DNA of 8,889 nucleotides from contig JAAVIG010000128.1 of the NCBI GenBank assembly GCA_014796735.1, positions 1 to 8,889 of the forward strand, written 5' to 3'. This document shows positions 1 through 6,119 of this stretch, in pieces. The notes under the pieces were generated by a model that was not told the origin of the DNA, did no database searches, and was given only the letters and a program-made list of their open reading frames with translations. Source of the stretch: Oscillospiraceae bacterium (GTDB lineage Bacteria; Bacillota; Clostridia; Oscillospirales; Ruminococcaceae). The translations under genes and the position numbers were made by a program. Position 1 is the stretch's first letter; every line of letters starts with the position of its first letter.

Positions 1-101
1 TGCGCTTTTAAGTTTGAGTTGATTTATTATTTGTACTGTGATATTTCTGAATTTAATTTATTTTCTTTAACAAAATATTTGTTTTCTTAGTTCCCATGTA
101 T

Positions 102-199
102 GGGGCTTTGCCCCCTCGCCGGGCGAAAGCTCCCCTTCACCCCCACCTCCTTTTTTCAGTGCCAAAAGGAAGCGAAAAAGACACTTGCGGCTTCGCCGC
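102..199. repeat. Cluster of compact hairpins, probable dispersed intergenic repeat
   Basis: Four inverted repeats lie within about 100 bases. GGGGC/GCCCC with a TTT loop is at 102-114. The loopless palindrome CGCC/GGCG is at 117-125. CCTTTT/AAAAGG is at 149-169. GCGGC/GCCGC with a TTC loop is at 187-199. They are separated by a C-rich run (about 131-150), which reads GGAGGTGGGGGTGAAGGGG on the minus strand. From memory, blocks of this kind recur between genes in Ruminococcus-like genomes, but only one copy is visible here, so the repeat status is inferred. Confidence 0.45.
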
Positions 200-216
200 T
201 CTTTTTTCTTTTCTCA
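187..216 (+). terminator. Rho-independent terminator at the right end of the hairpin block
   Basis: A 5-bp perfect GC stem GCGGC/GCCGC with a TTC loop is followed directly by a T-rich tract (201-216) on the plus strand. No plus-strand gene is seen in the window to its left, so it would terminate a transcript entering from outside, or it may be part of the repeat block. Confidence 0.55.
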
Positions 217-227
217 ATTTCTCAACA

Positions 228-263
228 CCGTAAAAATAAAATAACTCCCGCCAAAGCAGGAGT
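228..263 (-). terminator. Terminator of rpmB
   Basis: On the minus strand, about 30 bases after the rpmB stop, a stem ACTCC/GGAGT (244-248 with 259-263) is extended by an inner GC/GC pairing around a short CAAA/TTTG loop. It is followed by a T-rich tail, the complement of the A-rich run at about 230-243. This matches an intrinsic terminator for leftward transcription and isolates rpmB from the left edge. Confidence 0.75.
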
Positions 264-293
264 CGTTTACGCGGTTATATGTTGTTCAAAAGA

Positions 294-482
294 TTAGTTG
301 GCTCTCTGAACCTTACCTGAACGCAAGCATCTTGTGCAGGCATTTACTCTGCAAGGAGTACCGTTAACGATAGCCTTAACCTTCTGTACATTGGGCTTAA
401 AGGTTCTGTTAGAGCATCTGTGTGAGTGAGAAACCTTAACACCGAAAGTGACACCTTTTCCGCAGATATCGCATTTTGCCAT
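294..482 (-). CDS. rpmB: 50S ribosomal protein L28
   Basis: Encodes a 62-residue L28, a small basic protein of the large ribosomal subunit. The N-terminus MAKCDICGKG, the segment SHSHRCSNRTFKPN and the C-terminal CTRCLRSGKV are typical of bacterial L28. Cysteines 4, 7, 49 and 52 form two CxxC pairs, so this is the zinc-binding (C+) form rather than the zinc-free form some bacteria make under zinc limitation. The frame can be opened seven codons earlier, but I chose the ATG at 482 because it gives the family N-terminus and has the Shine-Dalgarno GAGAGGTG (complement of 490-497) at good spacing. It lies 94 bases downstream of gpsA but has its own promoter and terminator, so it is probably a monocistronic unit. 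Confidence 0.96.
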   Translation of the reverse strand: MAKCDICGKGVTFGVKVSHSHRCSNRTFKPNVQKVKAIVNGTPCRVNACTRCLRSGKVQRAN

Positions 483-527
483 GGGTGAACACCTCTCTTT
501 CAAAGTTTATATTTCAAATACCATACA

Positions 528-556
528 ATTATAACAGATGTCCGAGAAAAAATCAA
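528..556 (-). promoter_or_regulatory. rpmB promoter (sigma-A, extended -10)
   Basis: On the minus strand, -35 TTGATT (complement of 551-556) is separated by 17 bases from a perfect -10 TATAAT (complement of 528-533). The -10 is preceded by TGT, giving an extended -10. The start of transcription would be near 521, leaving a leader of about 40 bases before the rpmB ATG. It sits in the short gpsA-rpmB gap, which has no GC-rich terminator, so some read-through from gpsA is possible. Confidence 0.85.
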
Positions 557-576
557 GTACTTTTTGAAAATTTCTC

Positions 577-1578
577 TTAATTATTCCAAAATTGCTCTCT
601 TTCGTTTTTCTTTGGACGGTTCATAAGACTTCCAACGCTTTCCTTGGGGCTTTCTCCCATAAAGCAAACGCTGTAAAGGCGGTCAATGATAGGCATAGGC
701 ACACCCTTGACCTGAGAAAGGGAATGAACGATCTTGCAGCAGTTGTAGCCCTCCACTGTTCCTACCTGCTTAATTGCTTCCTCTACCTCTGTTCCCTGCC
801 CGATAAGTATTCCCGCGCGGTGATTGCGCGAGTGTACCGACGTGCAGGTGACCACAAGGTCGCCTACTCCGGCAAGCCCCGTAAAGGTCTCCCACTTTGC
901 TCCCATAGCCACTCCGAGCCTTGTTATCTCTGTAAGCCCTCTTGTCATAAGCGCGGCAAGGGTATTGTCTCCAAGTCCCATGCCCTCCACGATACCGCAG
1001 CACAAAGCAATGGGGTTTTTAAGCGCGGGAGCTACCTCACAGCCGATCACGTCCTCATTCACATAAATTCTGAAATTCGAGTTCATAAGGGTCTGCTGCA
1101 CATACTCCGCCTTGTCGGGATAATTGCTTGCCACAACCACGGTAGTGGGAACACCACGCCCAACCTCCTCGGCGTGACAGGGTCCTGCCATTACCACCAC
1201 TGGGTTGTTGGGTAATTCCTCGGAAATGACCTGAGAAAGCCTGTTATAGGTGTTTTCCTCCAAACCCTTACCCACGTTCAGTATAACGCTTTCGGGGGAA
1301 ACATACGGCTTTACTCTGGAAATACCATCCCTTACAAACGCCGACGGGATAGCGACTATTATAATATCCGCGTCTCCGACGCAGGAGGGATCGGCGGTAA
1401 AGCGTATGCTTTCGGGGATCTTTACTCCCGGCAAAAGCTTTTTCTGCTCCCTGTCTTTCAAAATAGTATCTATCTCTTCCCGGTACTTTGACCAAGCGGT
1501 CACCTTATGTCCGTGAGAGTCAAGCATTACCGCCAGCGCGGTACCGAAACCGCAGCCCAGTACTGTTATATTTGCCAT
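577..1578 (-). CDS. gpsA: NAD(P)H-dependent glycerol-3-phosphate dehydrogenase
   Basis: This 333-residue cytosolic enzyme reduces dihydroxyacetone phosphate to sn-glycerol-3-phosphate, the backbone precursor of phospholipids. The N-terminal Rossmann domain begins ITVLGCGFGTALAV. The conserved NVGKGLE (101-107, Lys104), the MAGPCHAEEV block (130-139), the catalytic-lysine region EVAPALKNPIA (Lys187) and GLAGVGDLVVTCTSVHSRNHRAG (234-256, split signature with Asp240) are all present. Length matches the family. The dinucleotide loop reads G-C-G-F-G, one residue shorter than the usual GxGxxG; the frame is otherwise intact. The ATG at 1578 has an AAGGA element about 11 bases upstream. It starts 23 bases after the plsY stop, so the two are co-transcribed, with the product of GpsA being the substrate of PlsY. 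Confidence 0.96.
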   Translation of the reverse strand: MANITVLGCGFGTALAVMLDSHGHKVTAWSKYREEIDTILKDREQKKLLPGVKIPESIRFTADPSCVGDADIIIVAIPSAFVRDGISRVKPYVSPESVILNVGKGLEENTYNRLSQVISEELPNNPVVVMAGPCHAEEVGRGVPTTVVVASNYPDKAEYVQQTLMNSNFRIYVNEDVIGCEVAPALKNPIALCCGIVEGMGLGDNTLAALMTRGLTEITRLGVAMGAKWETFTGLAGVGDLVVTCTSVHSRNHRAGILIGQGTEVEEAIKQVGTVEGYNCCKIVHSLSQVKGVPMPIIDRLYSVCFMGESPKESVGSLMNRPKKNEREQFWNN

Positions 1579-1601
1579 TGTTTTTTCGTTCCTTTTTATA
1601 T

Positions 1602-2261
1602 TTATGTATTTTTTTGTCCTATTTTCTTTTCCGTATGATTTAACAGTCTCTTTATATTTTCACGGTGCATAAATACTATCAGAAAAGCTATCAGCGCGCT
1701 GCAGGCAAAGTTCCCGAAACGGCAGGAACTTTCCTCCATAATCCCGAATATAAGCACGGTAAAGGGATATAACACCGCCGCTATACAGCTTCCCAGCGAA
1801 ACATACTTTGAAATAGCCACTATCAAGCCGAAAATACCCAACAGTATCACCGCGGGAATCCAGTCGATAGCCAGCAGAACCGCAACCGTTACCAAAACTC
1901 CTTTTCCGCCCTTAAAGCCGTAATATACGGGAAAAACATGTCCTAATATAGCGGAAGCTCCCGAAGCGTACAAGACCCACTCATATTCGCAGCCCGCCGC
2001 CCACGGGTCTATTCCCGCCAGCAGCTTGAAGCTTAATCCCACAAAAATCACCGACAGCACGCCCTTTGCAACGTCGCCTATCAGCACGAACAGCGCCGCC
2101 AGCTTTCCTTGTGTGCGCAAGGTGTTGGTAAGCCCCGCGTTGCCGCTCCCCATAGTACGTATATCTTCGCCCGTCTTTATTTTTGTTACTATTATCGCGC
2201 TGTTGACGCCGCAAAGCAGATACGGCAGCACCGCCGTTATAATAAAACAAATAACTATCAT
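1602..2261 (-). CDS. plsY: Acyl-phosphate:glycerol-3-phosphate acyltransferase PlsY
   Basis: A 219-residue integral membrane enzyme that transfers an acyl group from acyl-phosphate to position 1 of glycerol-3-phosphate, giving lysophosphatidic acid. Three PlsY motifs are visible: GSGNAGLTN (38-46); GHVFPVYYGFKGGKGV (107-122), the phosphate-binding glycine-rich loop; and HRENIKRLL (199-207). Asp63 and Lys66 in GDVAKG also fit. About five hydrophobic segments run through the chain (roughly 1-25, 54-80, 96-115, 121-150 and 156-198). Motif 2 continues GVLV rather than the commoner GVAT, a small divergence. The ATG at 2261 has GAAGAGGA at about 6 bases. It lies 93 bases after der and 23 bases before gpsA in one operon. 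Confidence 0.96.
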   Translation of the reverse strand: MIVICFIITAVLPYLLCGVNSAIIVTKIKTGEDIRTMGSGNAGLTNTLRTQGKLAALFVLIGDVAKGVLSVIFVGLSFKLLAGIDPWAAGCEYEWVLYASGASAILGHVFPVYYGFKGGKGVLVTVAVLLAIDWIPAVILLGIFGLIVAISKYVSLGSCIAAVLYPFTVLIFGIMEESSCRFGNFACSALIAFLIVFMHRENIKRLLNHTEKKIGQKNT

Positions 2262-2276
2262 ACCGTTTCCTCTTCT

Positions 2277-2327
2277 TCACTTTCTCCGCTTATAAATAAC
2301 CGAACCGCAGGATTTCGCGGTACGCAT
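2277..2327 (-). pseudogene. 16-codon ORF resembling the N-terminus of a Nudix hydrolase (possible remnant)
   Basis: In the der-plsY gap an ATG at 2327 opens a 16-residue frame, MRTAKSCGSVIYKRRK, ending in TGA 15 bases before the plsY ATG. The KSCGSVIYK portion resembles the first beta strand of Ap4A-type Nudix hydrolases, which commonly begin with a Lys/Arg-Ser/Ala-Cys-Gly-hydrophobic pattern. No Nudix box follows, so at best this is a fossil of a deleted gene or a small leader ORF. The match is short and may be coincidence. Confidence 0.25.
2304..2321 (-). promoter_or_regulatory. Small hairpin in the der-plsY intercistronic gap
   Basis: ACCGC (2304-2308) pairs with GCGGT (2317-2321) around an 8-base loop. 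On the minus strand it is followed by TTCGGTTATTTAT, which is not a proper U-tract. It could be a weak attenuator or an mRNA processing/stability hairpin that lowers plsY-gpsA expression relative to der. A role is not shown by the sequence. Confidence 0.3.
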
Positions 2328-2354
2328 GGTTCCGCGCCCTGCGCTGTCCGGCTT

Positions 2355-3674
2355 CTACTCGTTCTCGCCGCGCTCGCGAACTATAAACCTTATCGGCGTA
2401 CCGTCAAGCCCGAAAGCCTCGCGTATCTGATTTTCAATATACCTTTGATATGAAAAATGGAACAGATCCTTTTTGTTGCAGAAGCAAACAAATGTTGGCG
2501 GCTTAACCGACGGCTGAGTAAGATAATACACCTTAAGCCTTTTTCCCTTATCGGAGGGGGGCTGTACCCTTGCCGTTGCGTAGCTTAAAAGCTCGTTTAA
2601 CCTGCCTGTGGAAATACGCCTTGCGTTTTGCTCAACCGTATAGTCGATGAGCTGAAACAGCTTATCTATACGCTGACCCGTTTTTGCCGAAATGAACACA
2701 AAGGGAGCATAAGACATGAAGCTGAAATCCACCTCCAGTTTTTTGGTGAATTCCTGCATTGTTTTGCCGTCCTTTTCGATAGTGTCCCATTTGTTAATCG
2801 CCACAACGCTTGCTTTTCCCTGCTCGTGAGCGTACCCCGCTATCTTACTGTCCTGCTCGGTAAAGCCTTCGGCGGCGTCTATCATTATAACGCAAACGTC
2901 CGCTCTGTCCACCGCCATATAAGCTCTTAAAACGCTGTACTTTTCAACGCTGTCGCTGACCTTGGATTTTCTCCGTATTCCCGCCGTGTCAATAAGCAGA
3001 TATTTTTTGCCGTCATGTGTCACGGGAGTATCTACCGCATCCCTTGTGGTACCCGCCTTGTCCGAAACTATGACCCTGTTTTCTCCCGCTATCTTGTTTA
3101 CAAGAGAGGATTTGCCCGCGTTTGGCTTTCCTATTATCGCTACCTTGATAGTATCGTCGTCCTCTTTATCGTCGGAAGTATCGGGCATATTTTCAAAAAC
3201 CGCGTCCAGCAGATCGCCCGTACCGTGACCGTGAACGGAGGAAACTGCGATAGGATCACCCAAGCCCAGATTGTAAAACTCGTATATTTCCGGAGGATTT
3301 TCCCCCAAGCCGTCACATTTGTTAACGCAGAGCACAATAGGCTTTCCGCTTTTCTGGAGCATTTGGGCAACGCTCTGATCGGCGGCGGTCATTCCCGTTT
3401 TTATATCGGCGACAAAAATGATCACGTCCGCGCTTTCAATAGCAAGCTGCGCCTGCTCTCTCATCTGAGATAAAATAACGTCCTTGCTTTCGGGCTCGAT
3501 ACCACCCGTATCCACAAGCATAAACTCGCGGTTCAGCCATTCGCCCTTAGCGTAGATCCTGTCACGGGTAACTCCGGGGGTGTCGTCCACTATGCTCATT
3601 CGCTTGCCTATTATTTTGTTGAAAAGGGTGGACTTGCCTACGTTGGGGCGTCCTACTATTGCTACTAATCTCAT
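2355..3674 (-). CDS. der: Ribosome assembly GTPase Der (EngA)
   Basis: A 439-residue protein with two tandem GTPase domains and a C-terminal KH-like domain, the unique architecture of Der, which assists maturation of the 50S subunit. Domain 1 shows G1 GRPNVGKS (8-15), switch region DTPGVTRDR (31-39), DTGG (55-58) and NKCD (118-121). An acidic linker (about 168-175) follows. Domain 2 shows GKPNAGKS (182-189), GTTRD (208-212), DTAG (229-232) and NKWD (294-297). The KH-like part spans about 352-435, with KVYYLTQPSVKPPTFVCFCN typical of it. All nucleotide-binding motifs are intact and length is usual. The ATG at 3674 has GGAAG about 6 bases upstream. It is the first gene of the der-plsY-gpsA operon with a promoter just upstream. 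Confidence 0.97.
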   Translation of the reverse strand: MRLVAIVGRPNVGKSTLFNKIIGKRMSIVDDTPGVTRDRIYAKGEWLNREFMLVDTGGIEPESKDVILSQMREQAQLAIESADVIIFVADIKTGMTAADQSVAQMLQKSGKPIVLCVNKCDGLGENPPEIYEFYNLGLGDPIAVSSVHGHGTGDLLDAVFENMPDTSDDKEDDDTIKVAIIGKPNAGKSSLVNKIAGENRVIVSDKAGTTRDAVDTPVTHDGKKYLLIDTAGIRRKSKVSDSVEKYSVLRAYMAVDRADVCVIMIDAAEGFTEQDSKIAGYAHEQGKASVVAINKWDTIEKDGKTMQEFTKKLEVDFSFMSYAPFVFISAKTGQRIDKLFQLIDYTVEQNARRISTGRLNELLSYATARVQPPSDKGKRLKVYYLTQPSVKPPTFVCFCNKKDLFHFSYQRYIENQIREAFGLDGTPIRFIVRERGENE

Positions 3675-3716
3675 TTTATCTTCCGTTTCTTTTTTACGTT
3701 TTTTGTACTTGATTAT

Positions 3717-3746
3717 ATTATACTATAAAAAAGGGCGTTATGTCAA
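3717..3746 (-). promoter_or_regulatory. der-plsY-gpsA operon promoter
   Basis: On the minus strand, a perfect -35 TTGACA (complement of 3741-3746) and a perfect -10 TATAAT (complement of 3717-3722) are separated by 18 bases. A second TATAAT overlaps downstream (complement of 3712-3717). Transcription would start near 3710, giving a leader of about 36 bases before the der ATG. Upstream DNA to 3867 is AT-rich without other recognisable elements. Confidence 0.87.
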
Positions 3747-3867
3747 TAAATTTACGGTTTTTGACTTTACCTTTTTGATTAAAAACAGAATTTGATCGGC
3801 TCTTTCTTATTTGACCCCAATCTTTTTCTTAAGCACTTTCTGTTATGTCAATTCATAAACTAAAATT

Positions 3868-3908
3868 CACAAAAAATAAAAATAAGGGGCAGTCCAAGCT
3901 ACCCCTTA
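3868..3908 (-). terminator. Terminator of rpmF
   Basis: TAAGGGG (complement of 3902-3908) pairs with CCCCTTA (complement of 3883-3889). The 12-base interval between them can form two more pairs inside. On the minus strand it is followed by a T-rich tract (complement of about 3868-3882). The stem begins 23 bases after the rpmF stop. The plus strand also has a T-run after the stem, so it may act in both directions. Confidence 0.82.
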
Positions 3909-3931
3909 ATTTTTCGTTTAACTCTTATTAC

Positions 3932-4114
3932 TTAAGCCTCGTGGGAAATAACTTCCTTGCCCTTGTAATAACCGCAGTTGCCGCAAACCTTATGAGGAGC
4001 CTTCAACTCTCCGCAGTTGGTGCAACGGGAAAAAGCAGGTGCGTCTAACTTCCATACTTGTCCACGTCTCTTGTCGCGTCTTGCCTTAGATACTTTTCTC
4101 TTCGGAACTGCCAT
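3932..4114 (-). CDS. rpmF: 50S ribosomal protein L32
   Basis: A 60-residue L32, a zinc-finger protein of the large ribosomal subunit. The start MAVPKRKVSKARRDKRR is the family signature. Cys31, Cys34, Cys44 and Cys47 form the CxxC...CxxC zinc site (CTNCGELKAPHKVCGNCG). I chose the ATG at 4114, not the in-frame GTG at 4123, because the GTG is part of the near-perfect Shine-Dalgarno GGGAGGTG that sits 6 bases before the ATG. In many bacteria rpmF follows a DUF177 (YceD) gene; here none is upstream and the gene stands alone between its own promoter and terminator. Confidence 0.96.
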   Translation of the reverse strand: MAVPKRKVSKARRDKRRGQVWKLDAPAFSRCTNCGELKAPHKVCGNCGYYKGKEVISHEA

Positions 4115-4151
4115 TATTTGCACCTCCCTCTATATTCCAAATAATTATGAC

Positions 4152-4168
4152 ATTCAGATCAACTGAAT
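4152..4168 (-). promoter_or_regulatory. Hairpin in the rpmF leader
   Basis: ATTCAG (4152-4157) and CTGAAT (4163-4168) are perfect inverted repeats around a 5-base loop, located about 10-25 bases after the predicted transcription start. With only 6 pairs, mostly AT, it may be a 5' mRNA-stabilising hairpin or a weak protein-binding site. I know of no named leader that it matches. Confidence 0.35.
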
Positions 4169-4183
4169 TTTAGCACGAGTGAT

Positions 4184-4212
4184 ATTATAACACATCACGC
4201 GCAATTTGTCAA
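4184..4212 (-). promoter_or_regulatory. rpmF promoter, perfect sigma-A consensus
   Basis: On the minus strand TTGACA (complement of 4207-4212) and TATAAT (complement of 4184-4189) are both perfect and separated by exactly 17 bases. Predicted transcription start is near 4177, giving a leader of about 63 bases. The promoter starts just after the stop of the upstream ATPase gene. Confidence 0.92.
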
Positions 4213-4229
4213 TACTTGCAGTAAAAATT

Positions 4230-4631
4230 TTACAGATATTTTTTTACGGATTCGGGAAGTGTATCTACATCAGCGGAAATTGTGAACACAACGTTGGTGC
4301 TTTCACTGATAGCCGCGATCCTGTCGAACATTTCGCCTACCTTGTCATAGTCTCTGCCTACTATTCTTAATACGCCGTCAATAAAAATGTCGGTACAGTC
4401 GTAATCGGAAGCCAAAATTCCCGCAATGAAGCCATAAAGATCGTCATAATCGGAAATTTTAAAATCCTCGATATTTACAAGACGGATCTTGTGATAAATG
4501 TCAATATTCAAAGAGGAGCCGATCTGGATCGCAACAACATTGCCCTTGCTCTCTTTTTCAGCCTTATGGATCGCGTCGATCAGAATCTTGGTTTTGCCTG
4601 AACCTTTTTTGCCGGGTATAAGTTTTATCAT
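4230..4631 (-). CDS. Small P-loop ATPase of unknown function
   Basis: A 133-residue cytosolic protein beginning MIKLIPGKKGSGKTKILIDA, with a Walker A motif GKKGSGKT at 7-14. A hydrophobic strand ending in acid, DIFIDG (81-86), is a likely Walker B, and VVFTISAD (114-121) may be a sensor strand. No DNA-binding or membrane segment is seen and there is no second domain, so it is barely one P-loop core. Proteins like this are conserved in Clostridia and are sometimes misnamed 'twitching motility protein PilT', but it lacks PilT features such as the His box. The ATG at 4631 is chosen over an upstream ATG at 4718 because GGAGGA lies 7 bases before it and the extra 29 residues have no ribosome binding site. 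It follows pgi by 149 bases with no clear terminator, so it may be in the pgi transcript. Confidence 0.8.
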   Translation of the reverse strand: MIKLIPGKKGSGKTKILIDAIHKAEKESKGNVVAIQIGSSLNIDIYHKIRLVNIEDFKISDYDDLYGFIAGILASDYDCTDIFIDGVLRIVGRDYDKVGEMFDRIAAISESTNVVFTISADVDTLPESVKKYL

Positions 4632-4708
4632 AGTGTTGTCCTCCGTATTTGATCGCAAAGTCAGACCTTTGCTTACCGAAAAGCCCGACCCCGCAATATT
4701 TATTTTCA

Positions 4709-4736
4709 GGGCGATCATCTCTGTGAAAAAACGCCC
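4709..4736 (-). promoter_or_regulatory. Weak hairpin between pgi and the ATPase gene
   Basis: GGGCG/CGCCC arms (4709-4713 with 4732-4736) enclose an 18-base loop, with a T-run inside the loop rather than after the stem. I see neither a proper terminator for pgi nor a convincing promoter for the ATPase gene in this 149-base gap. The hairpin might only reduce read-through. Confidence 0.25.
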
Positions 4737-4780
4737 GAAAGTACTTTAATAACTGTCAGATCATGCCTGCGTACAAGCTA

Positions 4781-6118
4781 TCAGGAAAGCTTCGCTTCAA
4801 GCTCCGCCTTTTGCGCCTCGTAACCGGGCTTGCCCAGTAAAGCGAACATATTTTTCTTATAGCTTTCAACGCCGGGCTGGTCAAAGGGATTAACGCCGAG
4901 AATATAGCCCGAGATCGCGCACGCCTTTTCAAAGAAGTAGATCATATAGCCCAATTCGTACTCGTCAAGCTGAGGTACTTCCAGCACCATATTGGGAACG
5001 CCGCCCTCGGTATGAGCTAAAATCGTACCCTCAAAAGCCTTGCGGTTAACGATAGACATATTCTGTCCCGAAAGGAAGTTGAGACCGTCGCCGTTTTCCG
5101 CGTCGTCCTTCAAGAAAAATTCCTTTTGAGGCTTCTCAAACTGAACAACCGTTTCAAACAGTATCTTTGAGCCGTCCTGAATGAACTGACCCAAGGAGTG
5201 CAGATCGGTGGAGAAAGTGGCGGAGGTGGGGTAAATTCCCTTTTTATCCTTGCCCTCGCTTTCGCCGAAAAGCTGCTTGAACCACTCGTTCATCATTGCA
5301 AAGCTATTTTCGTAAGCAACCAGCATTTCCGCCTTGTAGCCCTTGCGGTACAGAATATTTCTTATAGCCGCGTACTTATAACAATCATTCTTTTCAATAT
5401 CGGGATCGTTCAAGCCGTCCTGAGCCGCCTTAGCGCCCCGCATAAGAGCGTCTATGTCGCAGCCCGCGCATGCAACGGGAAGCAGACCCACCGCCGTAAG
5501 CACGCTGTATCTGCCGCCTACGTCGTCGGGAATAACAAAGGTCTCATAGCCGTTTCTGTCGGAAAGCTCCTTAAGAGTTCCCCTTGCCTTATCGGTGGTG
5601 GCGTAAATTCTGCCCTTTGCGCCTTCGGCGCCGTACTTCTGCTCCAGCATCTCGCGGAATACTCTGAAAGCCAGAGCGGGCTCGGTGGTTGTGCCCGACT
5701 TGGAGATAACGTTAACGGAAAAATCTCTGCCCTCCACAAGGGAAATGACCTCGTTAAGATAAGTGGGGCTTATCGAATTGCCCACAAAATAAATTTCGGG
5801 GGTATCTTTTTTGAGAGAGTTGTAAAGAGTTGATTTGAGCGCCTCAATAACCGCTCTCGCGCCTAAATAGGAGCCTCCGATGCCTATAACTATAAGTACC
5901 TCGCTGTCGTTCTTTATCTTCTCGGCAGCCTTTTTGATACGCTGAAATTCATCCTTGTCGTAGTCGGTGGGCAATGTTGCCCAGCCGAGAAAATCATTGC
6001 CTAAGCCGGATTTTTCGGCAATAGCCTTATGAGCGGCTTCAACTGCGGCGGCAATGCCCTTATACTCATTTTCGCCAACGAACCCGCTTAAATATTTATC
6101 ATTCAGTTTAATGGCCAT
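4781..6118 (-). CDS. pgi: Glucose-6-phosphate isomerase
   Basis: A 445-residue cytosolic enzyme interconverting glucose-6-phosphate and fructose-6-phosphate in glycolysis and gluconeogenesis. Sugar-phosphate isomerase (SIS) signatures are clear: VIGIGGSYLGARA (77-89), SKSGTTTEPA (139-148), PGI signature 1 DVGGRYSVLTAVGLLP (199-214) and PGI signature 2 GVNPFDQPGVESYKKN (408-423). Likely catalytic residues by family alignment are Glu286 in GESEGK, His307 in DLHSLGQ and Lys421. The length is that of the shorter Gram-positive form (about 450), not the 550-residue enterobacterial type. The ATG at 6118 has AGGTGA 9 bases upstream. It has its own promoter with a leader of about 94 bases that contains a 30-codon open frame ending one base before the start. 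Confidence 0.97.
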   Translation of the reverse strand: MAIKLNDKYLSGFVGENEYKGIAAAVEAAHKAIAEKSGLGNDFLGWATLPTDYDKDEFQRIKKAAEKIKNDSEVLIVIGIGGSYLGARAVIEALKSTLYNSLKKDTPEIYFVGNSISPTYLNEVISLVEGRDFSVNVISKSGTTTEPALAFRVFREMLEQKYGAEGAKGRIYATTDKARGTLKELSDRNGYETFVIPDDVGGRYSVLTAVGLLPVACAGCDIDALMRGAKAAQDGLNDPDIEKNDCYKYAAIRNILYRKGYKAEMLVAYENSFAMMNEWFKQLFGESEGKDKKGIYPTSATFSTDLHSLGQFIQDGSKILFETVVQFEKPQKEFFLKDDAENGDGLNFLSGQNMSIVNRKAFEGTILAHTEGGVPNMVLEVPQLDEYELGYMIYFFEKACAISGYILGVNPFDQPGVESYKKNMFALLGKPGYEAQKAELEAKLS

Positions 6119-6119
6119 T

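Larger units (their letters stand above)
1..230. other. Gene-free left edge: AT-rich stretch followed by C-rich hairpin block
   Basis: I find no credible gene here. Positions 1 to about 95 are very AT-rich without a clear promoter on either strand. From about 95 to 216 the composition changes abruptly to C-rich on the plus strand, with several back-to-back small hairpins (described separately). The 65-codon open frame that could be read from position 100 has low-complexity content fixed by the hairpins and no ribosome binding site, so I do not call it. Confidence 0.6.

Noticed and set aside
100..297. 65-codon plus-strand open frame across the hairpin block
   Set aside because: No ribosome binding site, it runs through a terminator and the rpmB terminator, and its composition follows the hairpins; it is a typical repeat-derived false gene.
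592..1215. 207-codon plus-strand frame
   Set aside because: Entirely antisense to gpsA, which has all its family motifs; no ribosome binding site or recognisable domain.
3015..3473. 152-codon plus-strand frame
   Set aside because: Antisense shadow of the second and first GTPase domains of der.
3846..3851. Second minus-strand TTGACATAAC upstream of the der promoter, repeating the sequence at its -35
   Set aside because: No -10 follows at suitable spacing; a ten-base match in AT-rich DNA is likely chance.
3845..4048. 67-codon plus-strand frame across the rpmF terminator
   Set aside because: Passes through a terminator hairpin and lies antisense to rpmF; no ribosome binding site.
4632..4718. 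29-residue N-terminal extension of the small ATPase
   Set aside because: The extension has no ribosome binding site, whereas the internal ATG at 4631 has an excellent one and starts directly at the P-loop strand.
5198..5833. 211-codon plus-strand frame
   Set aside because: Antisense shadow of pgi, created by its codon bias; no family features.
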